Shown piece by piece: positions 18,501 to 26,942 of a stretch of DNA of 64,000 nt. Every line of letters begins with the position of its first letter. Position 1 is the stretch's first letter. A program made the translations under genes and the position numbers. This DNA comes from Paracoccaceae bacterium (GTDB taxonomy: Bacteria > Pseudomonadota > Alphaproteobacteria > Rhodobacterales > Rhodobacteraceae): positions 62,001 through 126,000 of the forward strand of contig JALHOL010000009.1 in assembly GCA_022843025.1 (NCBI GenBank). The letters are read 5' to 3'. The notes under the pieces are model-generated. The model had not been told where the DNA came from. It saw only the letters and a program-made list of their open reading frames with translations, and did no database searches.

Positions 18501-20097
18501 CGGTGCGCAGCATCGCGGCGGGGATTGTGAGCGACCGGTCATAATCGCGCGCGGTGGCGGCCAGCGCGCCGGACAGGCGGGCGGTCTCATCGCTGGTCAG
18601 TGCGCTTAGGGTGCTGAGGTCGGCATCCGGGCCCGCCGCGGCGATGGCCGCGACAAGGCGGGTGATGCGGTCGGCCAGCGCCTGCGCATCGGCCTGAAGC
18701 AGGCGGGTGGCGTCAAACCAGAGGCGCGGCGACTGATTGACGGTCAGGGTGACGGCGCTGCCGGCGAGCGGGGTGTCGCTGTCGCTTAGCGCGATGGCGG
18801 GCGGGGTTAGGGTGGCAAGGCCGGGTTCGCGCAGGGCGAGATCTGCTGCGATGCCCGTGGCGGCGCGCGCCGTGTCCATCGCGCGCGTGACCGACGCAGC
18901 GGCCTGCGCGGCGGTGCCAGAGGCCGACAGGCGCAGCGGCGCCCAAGGCAGCACATAGCCGGGCGCAGCAGAGGGGCCGGTGGAGAAGGCGACATCACCC
19001 ATGCTGCGCCCGGTGGCGCGCAGAAGGGCGAGGGCGATGGCCGAAGCCTCTGTCGCAACGGAAAGGGGAAGCGACTGCCAGTCAGGCTTCGCCGTGGCCG
19101 GGGCGCCGATGGCGATGGGATCGGCAGACAGCAGAAGAGCGCGGGTCTGGACCTCTGCCTCGGCGACGGGGGCGAGAGCGCGGGTCAGGCGGGCGGCTTC
19201 GTCCGCGCTGAGCGGGGCGAGATGGGTGATGCCCAGCGTGCTGGGGCAGATGGCGGTGCCATCCATGGCGCGCAGGCCCGCAAGGCGCACCGCGCCGTTG
19301 GCGCAGGCGACGACGAGGCCGGCCTGTGTGGCCTCCAGCACCGTGCCGGGGGCGGCGTGACCGGGTTCAACCTCGGCCATGGTGACAGCGAGGATGCGGC
19401 CGGCAGCGTCGATCTTGGGCAGGGAGAGAGGGTTGCGATAACCGCTGTGATCCAGCGCGCGGACCATGCGGGCCACGGCATCAGCCGATTGGGTGAAATC
19501 CAGCCGCGCGGCGGCGGCGGGGCGGTCAGCGCGGCGATAGACATGGCGGGTGCCTGCGCCCTGCGGGCGGCGCGGGTGGCCACCTGCGGCCAGCGCGGTG
19601 ATCACCTCGGGGAAGCTGTCGACGGCGGCGTCAAAGCAGCGGGCGTTCAGGGTGAAGGCGGTGTCGTCAGCGGCGATGTCGATGTCGCGGGTGGCCAGAA
19701 CCTCGCCTTCATCAATGCCGCTGGTCATCAGATGCCATGTGATCGCGTGGCGCGGCTCGCCCGCCAGAAGCGCCCAGACCGGGGCATTCAGGCCCGCATA
19801 GCCGGGCAGCGGGCCATCGTGGAAGTTCACGCCGCCTTGCGTGGCGCGGGCCAGCACGGCATCGGGAACAAGCGACAGGTTGGCGATAGAGAGAACCCAG
19901 TCGACCGTCAGATCGGCGGTGCGGGCGGGCAGGCCCGCGCCGGGGGCCAGCACCGGCAAGCCACGACCCGCCGCCCATTCGGCGACCCGCGCTTCACGCG
20001 TGACGACCGCGGCGATGCGGTGGCCCCGGTCAAGCCAGAGGTTGCCACATTCGGCGGTCAGGCTTTCATTGCCGATGAGGAGTGCAGAAAGGGTCAT
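15526..20097 (-). CDS. Hybrid NRPS: formyltransferase / C-like remnant / A domain with inserted luciferase-like monooxygenase / PCP
   Basis: 1523 residues. Residues 1-280 match methionyl-tRNA formyltransferase, with NFHDGPLPGYAG (Asn91, His93) and GIDEGEVL (Asp129) as the catalytic Asn-His-Asp set. Residues ~300-520 look like the end of a condensation domain, but no HHxxxDG motif is visible. The adenylation domain starts ~525, with A3 YTSGSTGRPKGV (671) and A4 FDISVLELFW (715). It is then interrupted (~745-1110) by an FMN-dependent luciferase-like monooxygenase of the MupA/Atu3671 type. It resumes with A5 NMYGPTETTI, A7 YRTGDL, A8 and A10 NRKVDRKAL. A PCP follows (FFNLGGHSLL, Ser1438). There is no thioesterase. 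The start is the ATG at 20097, 13 bp after the PKS stop. Likely role: load, formylate and oxidise an amino acid, then pass it to the PKS. Confidence 0.9.
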   Translation of the reverse strand: MTLSALLIGNESLTAECGNLWLDRGHRIAAVVTREARVAEWAAGRGLPVLAPGAGLPARTADLTVDWVLSIANLSLVPDAVLARATQGGVNFHDGPLPGYAGLNAPVWALLAGEPRHAITWHLMTSGIDEGEVLATRDIDIAADDTAFTLNARCFDAAVDSFPEVITALAAGGHPRRPQGAGTRHVYRRADRPAAAARLDFTQSADAVARMVRALDHSGYRNPLSLPKIDAAGRILAVTMAEVEPGHAAPGTVLEATQAGLVVACANGAVRLAGLRAMDGTAICPSTLGITHLAPLSADEAARLTRALAPVAEAEVQTRALLLSADPIAIGAPATAKPDWQSLPLSVATEASAIALALLRATGRSMGDVAFSTGPSAAPGYVLPWAPLRLSASGTAAQAAASVTRAMDTARAATGIAADLALREPGLATLTPPAIALSDSDTPLAGSAVTLTVNQSPRLWFDATRLLQADAQALADRITRLVAAIAAAGPDADLSTLSALTSDETARLSGALAATARDYDRSLTIPAAMLRTATAKPDHTAVIAGTTRLSYTDLAKRAARIANVLRSMGVARGTLVGLSLHRGADMIAGALGIQMAGAAYVPMDPAYPADRLALYAEDSGAPVIVTESSVAPSLPEGPAKLILDTDPRLSAASDTPPADGPQAEDLAYVIYTSGSTGRPKGVMISHRNVINFFTGMDDAVGADPGTWLAVTSMSFDISVLELFWTLARGFTVVVADDAARLSPSGANVTTVSTRPIEFSLFYWGNDDGAGPKKYELLLEGAKFADSHGFSAVWTPERHFHAFGGPYPNPSVTGAAVAAVTRNIGVRAGSCVAPLHHPARIAEEWAIIDNLTNGRAGLAIASGWQPDDFVLRPENTPPANRQAMLDTITTLRRLWRGEAVDFPRKDGTPFAVTTQPRPVSKELPIWVTTAGNPETWRDAGRLGANVLTHLLGQSVAEVGEKVKIYRAALAEAGHDPAAFKVTLMLHTYLAADRETARETARGPMKDYLRSAAALIKQYAWAFPAFKKPQGMANPMEIDLGSLDAEELEGILDFAFQRYFEESGLFGTIEDAVTRVEEVKAIDVDEVACLIDYGIPSAKVLAALTPLAEVLRRANGAVEADGSLAGLIRAHRVTHLQCTPSMARMLAEDDGARTALKGIKRLMVGGEALPGKLASDLSTLIGGPVLNMYGPTETTIWSSVEATTGSDGTVNIGQPIANTALYVLDENRAPVPAGNEGELWIGGEGVAPGYFQRDDLTADRFHPDPFAGHGRMYRTGDLVRQRADGRLDFLGRADHQVKIRGHRIELGEIEAALDAAPGIRQAVVIPREDIPGDVRLVAYVTHDGPVDESRLRALLGETLPEIMVPAHIVALDAFPLTPNRKVDRKALPAPQARRIEVPTTAAVAAPTDSVEAAIAEVWAKVLGIPSVGRSDNFFNLGGHSLLAVQAHRELKTRLNSTRLAITDIFRFPVLSALAAHLGQGQAAAPAQQAVQPIAASPFPAGDDANRNDAMARRRAMREAREKAQT

Positions 20098-20110
20098 TGA
20101 TCGTGTCCTG

Positions 20111-23100
20111 TCATTCGGCAGCAAGTTTGCGGGCTTCTGGTGCGACGGGGTGGCTGGCTTCGGCCTCGGCCAGCGCGGCGCGCAGCCGGGCGGCAAGCAC
20201 CCGGACGTTGGGTTCGAGCACCATGGAATCGTGATCGCCCGGCACTTCGACCACTTCGATCTGGGGTGCGTAGGGGGTCCATTCATTATCGGCGAAGACG
20301 TATTCGCGGCCACTGTTCACCCAGTTGCCGCCCGTCACCTTCCAGCGCCGGTCCAGCGGCGGACGGTAGAGGATCACGCGGCCCCCGGTCCAACCCTCGA
20401 GCGTGTAGACGCCGATGGCATGGCGGAAGGCGGCCTCGATCGAGGCGTTGTGGAAGGACGGAACCGTCGTGTCAGGTTCGCCCGCGGCGATGGCCTTGCG
20501 CGAACGTTCCCATTCGATGCGGCGGCGCGCCCAATCGGCAAGGAAGCGGACGCCGCCCTTGCGCAGTTCGGCGCCCTTGATCATCGCGCGATCAGCGCGG
20601 CTGAGCGGTTTGGGCACAGGCATCGGCGTATCGAGAAGGACAATGATCGCCACATCTTCGCCCGCTGCGCGCAACTGGCGGCCCATTTCCCAAGCGGTCA
20701 GACCGCCACCCGAGAAGCCGCCCAGCAGATAGGGGCCGTGCGGTTGGATCTGGCGCAGTTCTTCGATGCAACTGGTGGCGGCCTCTTCCAGCGTGTCATG
20801 CGGGGCGGCGTCGCCGAACAGGCCGCGCGCCTGCAACCCGTAGAAGGGCCGGTCGCTGCCCACGAGATGGGCCAGATGGCGCAGGTTCAGCACGTTGCCG
20901 AACATCCCTGCCACAAGGAAGAAGGGCGTGCGCGGGCCGCCATCGCGGGCATGCATGGGCACCAGATGGGTGAATTTCGGCCCGGCCGGGTTGGCCTTGG
21001 CGGCGGGATCGGCGGCCTTTTCATCCTCGGGGCCCAACTGTTCCGCGATCAGGGCGGCGCAGCGGGCGATCGTCGGTGCCTCGAACAGGACCGAGATCGG
21101 GAAATCGAGCTTCCACTGGCGGCGGATCATCGCGAAGAGGCGCACGGCGATCAGGGAATGGCCGCCGAGGGCGAAGAAATCATCCTCGACCCCGACTTCG
21201 GCCACGCCCAGAAGCTCGGACCAGAAGCCCACGAGCGTGCGTTCCACCTCGGTTCTGGGGGCGACATAGGCGCTTTCCAGATCGGGGCGGGCAAAGCCCG
21301 GGCCTTCGGCATCCGCAGGGCGTTCGCTGGCCTCGGCCTGACGCACCAAAGCGTGCAGATCAAGCGAGGAGACCAGCACCTGTGCCTGATCCGCGGCAAG
21401 GGCGCGCATGAAGGCTTCGGCCCCTTCGGCCGGACGGATACCGTCTTCCAGCGCCTGCATCATCCGCGCCTCGGCTGGCGAGGCGGAGCGGGCGGCGGAT
21501 TCGTCGGCGATGACCTCGGCCGGGGTGGCCGGGGCGGGGCGGGCAAGGACCAGCGCCGCGCTGACCGAACGGAAGGCGATGCCGGAGACCTCGACCAGGA
21601 TACGCCCTGACGGATCGGTCAGGGTGACGTCAAAGCTGGCGTTTTCCGGGCTGGGTGTGCCCTTGATGCGGACCCATGACCGGATTTCAGACGGCAGTGG
21701 CGCGAAGACGCGGACCGTGCCTGAGGTGACGGGAACCCAGATTTCGCCTTCTGGCGCTTCGGGCAGCAGGGCGAGGCCCCAGCCGGTGCCGATGTCATAA
21801 AGCGCGGGATGGAGCGCCGAGGTTTCGGCGTCCTTCACAGCATGGGCGGGAAGGGAGAGGGTCGCCAGACCCTCGGCTTCGCCAAGGGCCGTCTGGCGCA
21901 GCACCTGCCAGCGCGGGCCAAAGGCCACGCGGTCTTCTTGTGCGCTGGGCAGGGCAACGCCGTCGCGCGCGCTTTGCCGGTTTGCACAGCGGGCGGCAAT
22001 CGGGGCAAGGTCAAGCGTGCCGGGGCTGTCGGGCAGGGTTGCAACCTCGGCCTCTACGGCCAGCGCCCAGCCTGCGGTTTCGCGGATACGCGCCTCGATC
22101 CGGTGAGAGCCATCGCGCTGACGGGTCAGCGTGACGCGCAGATCGCGGGGCGCATCAGATTCAAGCCGGATCGGCCGCAGGACGGTGAGACCGGTAAGTG
22201 TAAAGGCGGGCGCTGCACCAAGGGCAGAAAGCGCCTCGGCGGTGATTTCGGGCCATGCGGCGCCGGGCAGGATGGCGGTGCCATCCTTCAGGCGGTGGTC
22301 ATCCATCACCCATTGCGCGGTAGAGAGCGTGGTCGAGAAGCGCGCGCCGGTATCCGTGCGGGCCATGCGTTCCAGGATTGGCAGGCCGGGAAGCGGCGCG
22401 TCGGCGGCGGCATCGCCCTGACGGCGGGCGGCGGCGTCGGCGGCCATGCCGATACCGGACCAGATGCCCCAGTCGATGGCGGTGACCTTGGTCTTGCCCC
22501 CCGCGCGGTGCCGCGCGAAGGCGTTGAGGTATTCGTTGGCTGCCACATAATCGGATTGCCCCGCAGGGGCGATCACGGTGGAGGTGGACGAGAACAGCAC
22601 CAGATGCGCAAGGCTGCCATCGGGAAGCAGGCTGTCGAGCAGTTTGGTGCCATGGACCTTGGGCGACAGGACGGATTCGGCAGCGCCGGGATCCTTGCCC
22701 AGAAGGGGCGCGTCATCGACCATGCCCGCGGCATGGACCAGGCCATGGATCGGGCCAAGCTCGGCCCGGACACGATCCAGCGCCGTGCGCATATCTTCGG
22801 GGTTGCAGACATCAGCGGCCAGCGCCAGCACCGGGCCAAGCCGTTCCAGCCGTTTCAGGACGCCCGCACGGGCGCTGCCTGCGGCGGGCAGGCTGCGGCC
22901 GATCAGGGCGACCTTGGCCCCGTTTTCGCGCATCAGCCGTTCGGCCACGGTCACACCGATGCCGCCAAGGCCGCCCGTGATGACCCAGACCGAACCTTGC
23001 GGAATATCGACCGCTTCGGGCAGGGGCGCGGGGGCGAGACGGGTTTCAAAGCGGCGGCTGCCGCGCAGGGCGGCGACGGTGTTCGCCGGAGAGGCGAGCA

Positions 23101-26100
23101 TTTCTTCGAGCACGAGGTTGACGGTTTCCGCCGGGATCGCATGGCGCGCTTCGGGCAGGGCCACATCAAGCAACGAAGCGGTCAGACCCGGCAATTCGCG
23201 CGGCATCACGCGGACTGGGCCGGAGACGGCGGATTTTTCGGGGTAGGGCAGCGCCTCCTTGCGGACCTGCGCGGCACCTGACGTGATGACGGTCAGATGC
23301 GGCAGGGGCTTCAGACCCGCTTCTCCCATGGCCTGGCCAAGGAAGAACAGGCTCCAGAACCCCTGTTCCAGATTGCGGTGGAAGAAGCTGGAGCCGGGGC
23401 GGAAGGTTTCCGCATCTGTCACCAGCCAGAAATGGGCGATGCGGGCGGGGGTCAGGTCACGCAGGGCGAGATCGGCGATCAGCGCCTCATACCCTTCGCG
23501 CCCGTGTTCGGGGGCGAGAGTGTAGGTTTCATCCCCTGTGCGGGCAAAGGCATCGCCGGCATGAACGGTGATGACGCGATGGCCGCCCGCGCGCAAGCGC
23601 TGCACGGCGGCGCGGGCAAGCCCGGCCTCATCGGCAAAGACCAACCATGTCAGGGGTGCGCCCAGTTCGCTTTCCACATCGACAAGGCAGTCGGACGGGG
23701 CCGCGCGCCAGGCGAGGCGATAGCCGAAATCCACCAGATTGCGGTGGCGGATGGGAAGGATGTCAGCCTCTTGCACGGCGGCGGGAAGGCTGGGTTCGAC
23801 GAAGTAGCGCGAGCGCTGGAAAGGATAGGTCGGCAGCGGCACGCGGCGGCGTTTGGCATCGCCCCACAGTTGCGACCAGTCGGTCGCCGCGCCGCAGGCC
23901 CAAAGGCGGCCCAGCGTGGCGATGAAATGGCGGTCATCGGACACGGTATCATCGGGGTGGCGCAGGCTGGCGGGGACGGGCTGGCCGCCCATCGCGCCAT
24001 TGGCCTGTGCCAGCGTTGCAAGCGCGCGGCCGGGGCCGACCTCAAGATACACGCGGTCGGCCTTTTCGCGCAGTTTCGCGATGCCATCGGCAAAACGGAC
24101 GGTGCCGCGAAGGTGAGCGACCCAGTAATCCGGGCTGGTGGCCTGTTCCGCCGTGAGCGGCTGGCCGGTGCGGTTGGAGATGATCGGGATCTGCGGGGCT
24201 GACAGGGTCATGCCTGCCAGATGCGCCCGGAAATCGGCGAGGATCGATTCCAGCATCCGGCTATGGGCCGCGATGTTGATGGCGATGCGGGTGGTCTCTA
24301 TCCCATCGGCGCGCAGGCGTTCGGCCAGCGATTGCAGACCGGCATCCGAGCCGGACACGACCGTCAGTTCGGGCGCATTGACCGAGGCGATGTCGAGATC
24401 ACCAAGATAGGGGGCGAGCGCGGATTCCGACAGCGGCACCGACAGCATCCCGCCAGCGGGGACAGTGTCGAACAGTTTGCCGCGCAGGTGGACAAGGCCG
24501 ATCACACCTTCCAGCGTCATGACCCCCGCGATGCAGGCGGCGGCATTCTCGCCCATGGAATGGCCGATCAGGGCGGCGGGGCGCACGCCCCAGCTTTCCC
24601 ACAGCCGCGCCAGCGCGATTTCGACGATCAGGATCAGCGGCAGTTGCAGCGAAGGGCGGCGCAGGGTTTCGCCGGCCTGTGCCTCGGCCCCCGGTTCGGG
24701 CAGCCATAGGGCGCGGATATCCTCGGTCGTCAGCTTGCCCAGGATGGCGAGGCCACGGTCCATCCATTCGGCAAAGACCGGTTCGGTTTCATAGAGGTCG
24801 CGCGCCATATTGGGGTATTGCGCACCGCCGCCGGGGAACATGAAGACCACATCGGGCGTATCGCCCACGCGGCGCTGGGTAAAGACGCGGCGGGGATCGG
24901 CGGCCTCGAGCATCCGGGCCGCCTCTTCGTGGCTGGCTGCCACCAGCACGCGGCGGTGTTCAAAGGCGCGGCGGCCTTCCTTGAGCGTATGGGCCACATC
25001 GGCAAGCGGCTGTTCGGGATGGGCGCGCAGATGGGCGGCAAGACGCTGTGACGCCTCGTTCAGCGCGGTCTGGCTGCGGGCGGACAGGGTGATGAGCTGG
25101 AAGGGCCAGTCGCTGCCTTCAGAGACGGCCAGTTCGGGTGCTTCCTCCAGCACGACATGGGCATTTGTGCCGCCCACGCCCAGCGAGTTGATGCCCGCTC
25201 GGCGCGGCCCCTTGCGGCGGGGCCAGTCGGTCAGACGGTCGTTCACACGGAAGGGGCTGTTGTCGAAATCAATCGCCGGATTGGGGGATTCGAAGTTCAG
25301 GCTGGGCGGCATCTGGCGATGGTGCAGCGAAAGCGCAGCCTTGATCAGGCTGGCCACGCCTGCGGCGGTGTCGAGATGGCCGATATTGGTTTTCACGCTG
25401 CCGATGCGGGCGAATCCCGTGTCGGATGTGGTGCGGCGGAAGGCTTCGGTCAGGGCGGCAACTTCGATCGGGTCGCCCAGATAGGTGCCGGTGCCGTGGC
25501 ATTCGATATAGTCAACGCTGTCGGCGGGAACGCCCGCAACCTGCATCGCTTCGGCAATGCAGGCGGCCTGGCCTTCGACAGAAGGCGCAAGGTAGCCTGC
25601 CTTGGCCGCGCCGTCGTTGTTCACGGCGCTCCCCCGGATCACGGCCCAGATATGATCGCCGTCTGCAATGGCATCCGACAGGCGGCGCAGCACGACCGTG
25701 CCCGCGCCCGAACCAAAGACCGTGCCCTGCCCGCGATGATCGAAGGCATGGCAGACGCCATCGGGCGAAAGCACCTCGCCCTCTTTGTAAATATAGCCCC
25801 GGTTCTGCGGCAGTTCGATGGTCACGCCGCCCGCAAGCGCCATGTCGCATTCGCCGTTCAGCAGCGCCTGCACCGCATAGTGAACCGCAACGAGCGAGGT
25901 GGAACAGGCGGTCTGGACCGAAAGCGACGGCCCTTTCAGATCGAAGATATGGCTGACGCGGGTGGACAGGAAATCCTTGTCGTTCCCGGTATGGCGCAGC
26001 AGGAACATCCCGGTGCTGTCGACCAGCGCGCGGTTGCTGCACAGGTTGAAATAGAAATAGCTGCCCATGCCGCAGCCGGCGAAGACGCCGATGCGCCCCT

Positions 26101-26440
26101 TGAAGGTTTCGGGCGGGTGACCTGCGGTTTCGAGCGCTTCCCACGCCACTTCGAGGAAGTGCCGATGCTGCGGATCAAGGATCGCGGCCTCTTTCGGTGA
26201 AAAGCCGAAGAATTCGGCATCGAACCGGTCGAACCCGTCCAGTGGGGCCGCAAAGGGAACATAAGCGGGATTCTTGAGCATCGCCGGGCTTTCGCCCGCA
26301 CCGATCAGTTCCTCTTCCGTGAGTCGGCGGACAGCGGAACGGCCTTCGCGCAGATTGGTCCAGTAGCTGCCGACATCCGGCGCCCCCGGCAAATGCGCGG
26401 CCATCCCCACGATGGCGATGTGGGTGTCATCCGTATCCAT
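20111..26440 (-). CDS. Type I PKS module KS-AT-KR-DH-ACP-TE
   Basis: 2109 residues. Ketosynthase 5-430 with TACSTSL (Cys179), HGTGTYLGD (His315) and KTNIGHLD (His355). Acyltransferase ~530-830 with GHSMGE (Ser628) and a non-diagnostic NIAAHS specificity motif. Ketoreductase ~905-1335 with TGGLGGIG and the FSSTS...SDYVAAN catalytic region. Dehydratase-like domain ~1360-1630 with His1382 and Asp1549. ACP ~1725-1800 with LGGHSL (Ser1762). Thioesterase ~1830-2109 with GGFSGGG (Ser1910) and GDHDSM (His2070). Domain order KR before DH is unusual. It starts at the ATG at 26440 (AAGG site), not at longer upstream options. It heads the operon with the NRPS, PPTase and SGNH-type genes. It lacks a loading domain, so the NRPS probably supplies the starter. 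Confidence 0.92.
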   Translation of the reverse strand: MDTDDTHIAIVGMAAHLPGAPDVGSYWTNLREGRSAVRRLTEEELIGAGESPAMLKNPAYVPFAAPLDGFDRFDAEFFGFSPKEAAILDPQHRHFLEVAWEALETAGHPPETFKGRIGVFAGCGMGSYFYFNLCSNRALVDSTGMFLLRHTGNDKDFLSTRVSHIFDLKGPSLSVQTACSTSLVAVHYAVQALLNGECDMALAGGVTIELPQNRGYIYKEGEVLSPDGVCHAFDHRGQGTVFGSGAGTVVLRRLSDAIADGDHIWAVIRGSAVNNDGAAKAGYLAPSVEGQAACIAEAMQVAGVPADSVDYIECHGTGTYLGDPIEVAALTEAFRRTTSDTGFARIGSVKTNIGHLDTAAGVASLIKAALSLHHRQMPPSLNFESPNPAIDFDNSPFRVNDRLTDWPRRKGPRRAGINSLGVGGTNAHVVLEEAPELAVSEGSDWPFQLITLSARSQTALNEASQRLAAHLRAHPEQPLADVAHTLKEGRRAFEHRRVLVAASHEEAARMLEAADPRRVFTQRRVGDTPDVVFMFPGGGAQYPNMARDLYETEPVFAEWMDRGLAILGKLTTEDIRALWLPEPGAEAQAGETLRRPSLQLPLILIVEIALARLWESWGVRPAALIGHSMGENAAACIAGVMTLEGVIGLVHLRGKLFDTVPAGGMLSVPLSESALAPYLGDLDIASVNAPELTVVSGSDAGLQSLAERLRADGIETTRIAINIAAHSRMLESILADFRAHLAGMTLSAPQIPIISNRTGQPLTAEQATSPDYWVAHLRGTVRFADGIAKLREKADRVYLEVGPGRALATLAQANGAMGGQPVPASLRHPDDTVSDDRHFIATLGRLWACGAATDWSQLWGDAKRRRVPLPTYPFQRSRYFVEPSLPAAVQEADILPIRHRNLVDFGYRLAWRAAPSDCLVDVESELGAPLTWLVFADEAGLARAAVQRLRAGGHRVITVHAGDAFARTGDETYTLAPEHGREGYEALIADLALRDLTPARIAHFWLVTDAETFRPGSSFFHRNLEQGFWSLFFLGQAMGEAGLKPLPHLTVITSGAAQVRKEALPYPEKSAVSGPVRVMPRELPGLTASLLDVALPEARHAIPAETVNLVLEEMLASPANTVAALRGSRRFETRLAPAPLPEAVDIPQGSVWVITGGLGGIGVTVAERLMRENGAKVALIGRSLPAAGSARAGVLKRLERLGPVLALAADVCNPEDMRTALDRVRAELGPIHGLVHAAGMVDDAPLLGKDPGAAESVLSPKVHGTKLLDSLLPDGSLAHLVLFSSTSTVIAPAGQSDYVAANEYLNAFARHRAGGKTKVTAIDWGIWSGIGMAADAAARRQGDAAADAPLPGLPILERMARTDTGARFSTTLSTAQWVMDDHRLKDGTAILPGAAWPEITAEALSALGAAPAFTLTGLTVLRPIRLESDAPRDLRVTLTRQRDGSHRIEARIRETAGWALAVEAEVATLPDSPGTLDLAPIAARCANRQSARDGVALPSAQEDRVAFGPRWQVLRQTALGEAEGLATLSLPAHAVKDAETSALHPALYDIGTGWGLALLPEAPEGEIWVPVTSGTVRVFAPLPSEIRSWVRIKGTPSPENASFDVTLTDPSGRILVEVSGIAFRSVSAALVLARPAPATPAEVIADESAARSASPAEARMMQALEDGIRPAEGAEAFMRALAADQAQVLVSSLDLHALVRQAEASERPADAEGPGFARPDLESAYVAPRTEVERTLVGFWSELLGVAEVGVEDDFFALGGHSLIAVRLFAMIRRQWKLDFPISVLFEAPTIARCAALIAEQLGPEDEKAADPAAKANPAGPKFTHLVPMHARDGGPRTPFFLVAGMFGNVLNLRHLAHLVGSDRPFYGLQARGLFGDAAPHDTLEEAATSCIEELRQIQPHGPYLLGGFSGGGLTAWEMGRQLRAAGEDVAIIVLLDTPMPVPKPLSRADRAMIKGAELRKGGVRFLADWARRRIEWERSRKAIAAGEPDTTVPSFHNASIEAAFRHAIGVYTLEGWTGGRVILYRPPLDRRWKVTGGNWVNSGREYVFADNEWTPYAPQIEVVEVPGDHDSMVLEPNVRVLAARLRAALAEAEASHPVAPEARKLAAE

Positions 26441-26942
26441 GTTAACCTTCTGATCGCTCAAAACAGTGCCTTCCGATTTCGGACGGCAGCACCTGAAACA
26501 CTGGTTACTTACGGAAAACTGATACAATACAGGGCATTCGCCGCCGGAGGGAGGAAATGCCTAGCTTCTATGGCGGAATAATGACCACCTTCAGACAGGA
26601 AAAAGAGGCAAACGCCAGTGTGTATTTTGGCGACAGCCTGTTTCCAGAACCGTAGTTTATTCCCTCTGTCCCCCCAGCGGCAAGCCATGCCGGGCCGATC
26701 GGGGTGGGTTGCGTCACCGAAGCGCAGGCTTCCTGTGCCGCGCGCTGCGGGCAAACCACGCAAAAGCGGGCAAATTGGTCACTTTTGAGGCTTTGCAAGC
26801 GTGTCATGCTATTAGATAATGTTAAAAACGCTGTCGCGGTGCCCGGGGAACGGCTATTGCGTCTGTAGAGAACCGGTAGGATCCGCGTCCACGGTCGCAA
26901 CACAGGCAATCTGGCTGCGCCCGCGGAAAGGAAGAGGGAAGA
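26441..26942. promoter_or_regulatory. 502-bp divergent control region between PKS operon and export genes
   Basis: This region is AT-richer than its surroundings and separates the divergent PKS gene and Wza-like gene. On the plus strand an extended -10, TGATACAAT, ends at 26528, just ahead of a small ORF (26557-26655). A second sigma70-like pair lies at 26793-26798 (TTGCAA) and 26815-26820 (GATAAT), spaced 16 bp, suited to drive the Wza-like gene about 120 bp downstream. No clear -35/-10 pair for the PKS was identified on the minus strand. Confidence 0.4.
26557..26655 (+). CDS. Possible 32-residue small protein
   Basis: A 32-codon frame starts with ATG at 26557 and stops at TAG 26653-26655. 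Immediately upstream is GGAGGGAGG, one of the best Shine-Dalgarno sequences in the window, and an extended -10 (TGATACAAT) lies about 30 bp further up. The product begins MPSFYGGIMTTFRQEKEAN and is polar, without a membrane segment. It precedes the Wza-like gene on the same strand by 290 bp. I do not recognise it. It could be a small protein, a regulatory leader or chance; the ribosome-binding site is the main support. Confidence 0.3.
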   Translation: MPSFYGGIMTTFRQEKEANASVYFGDSLFPEP

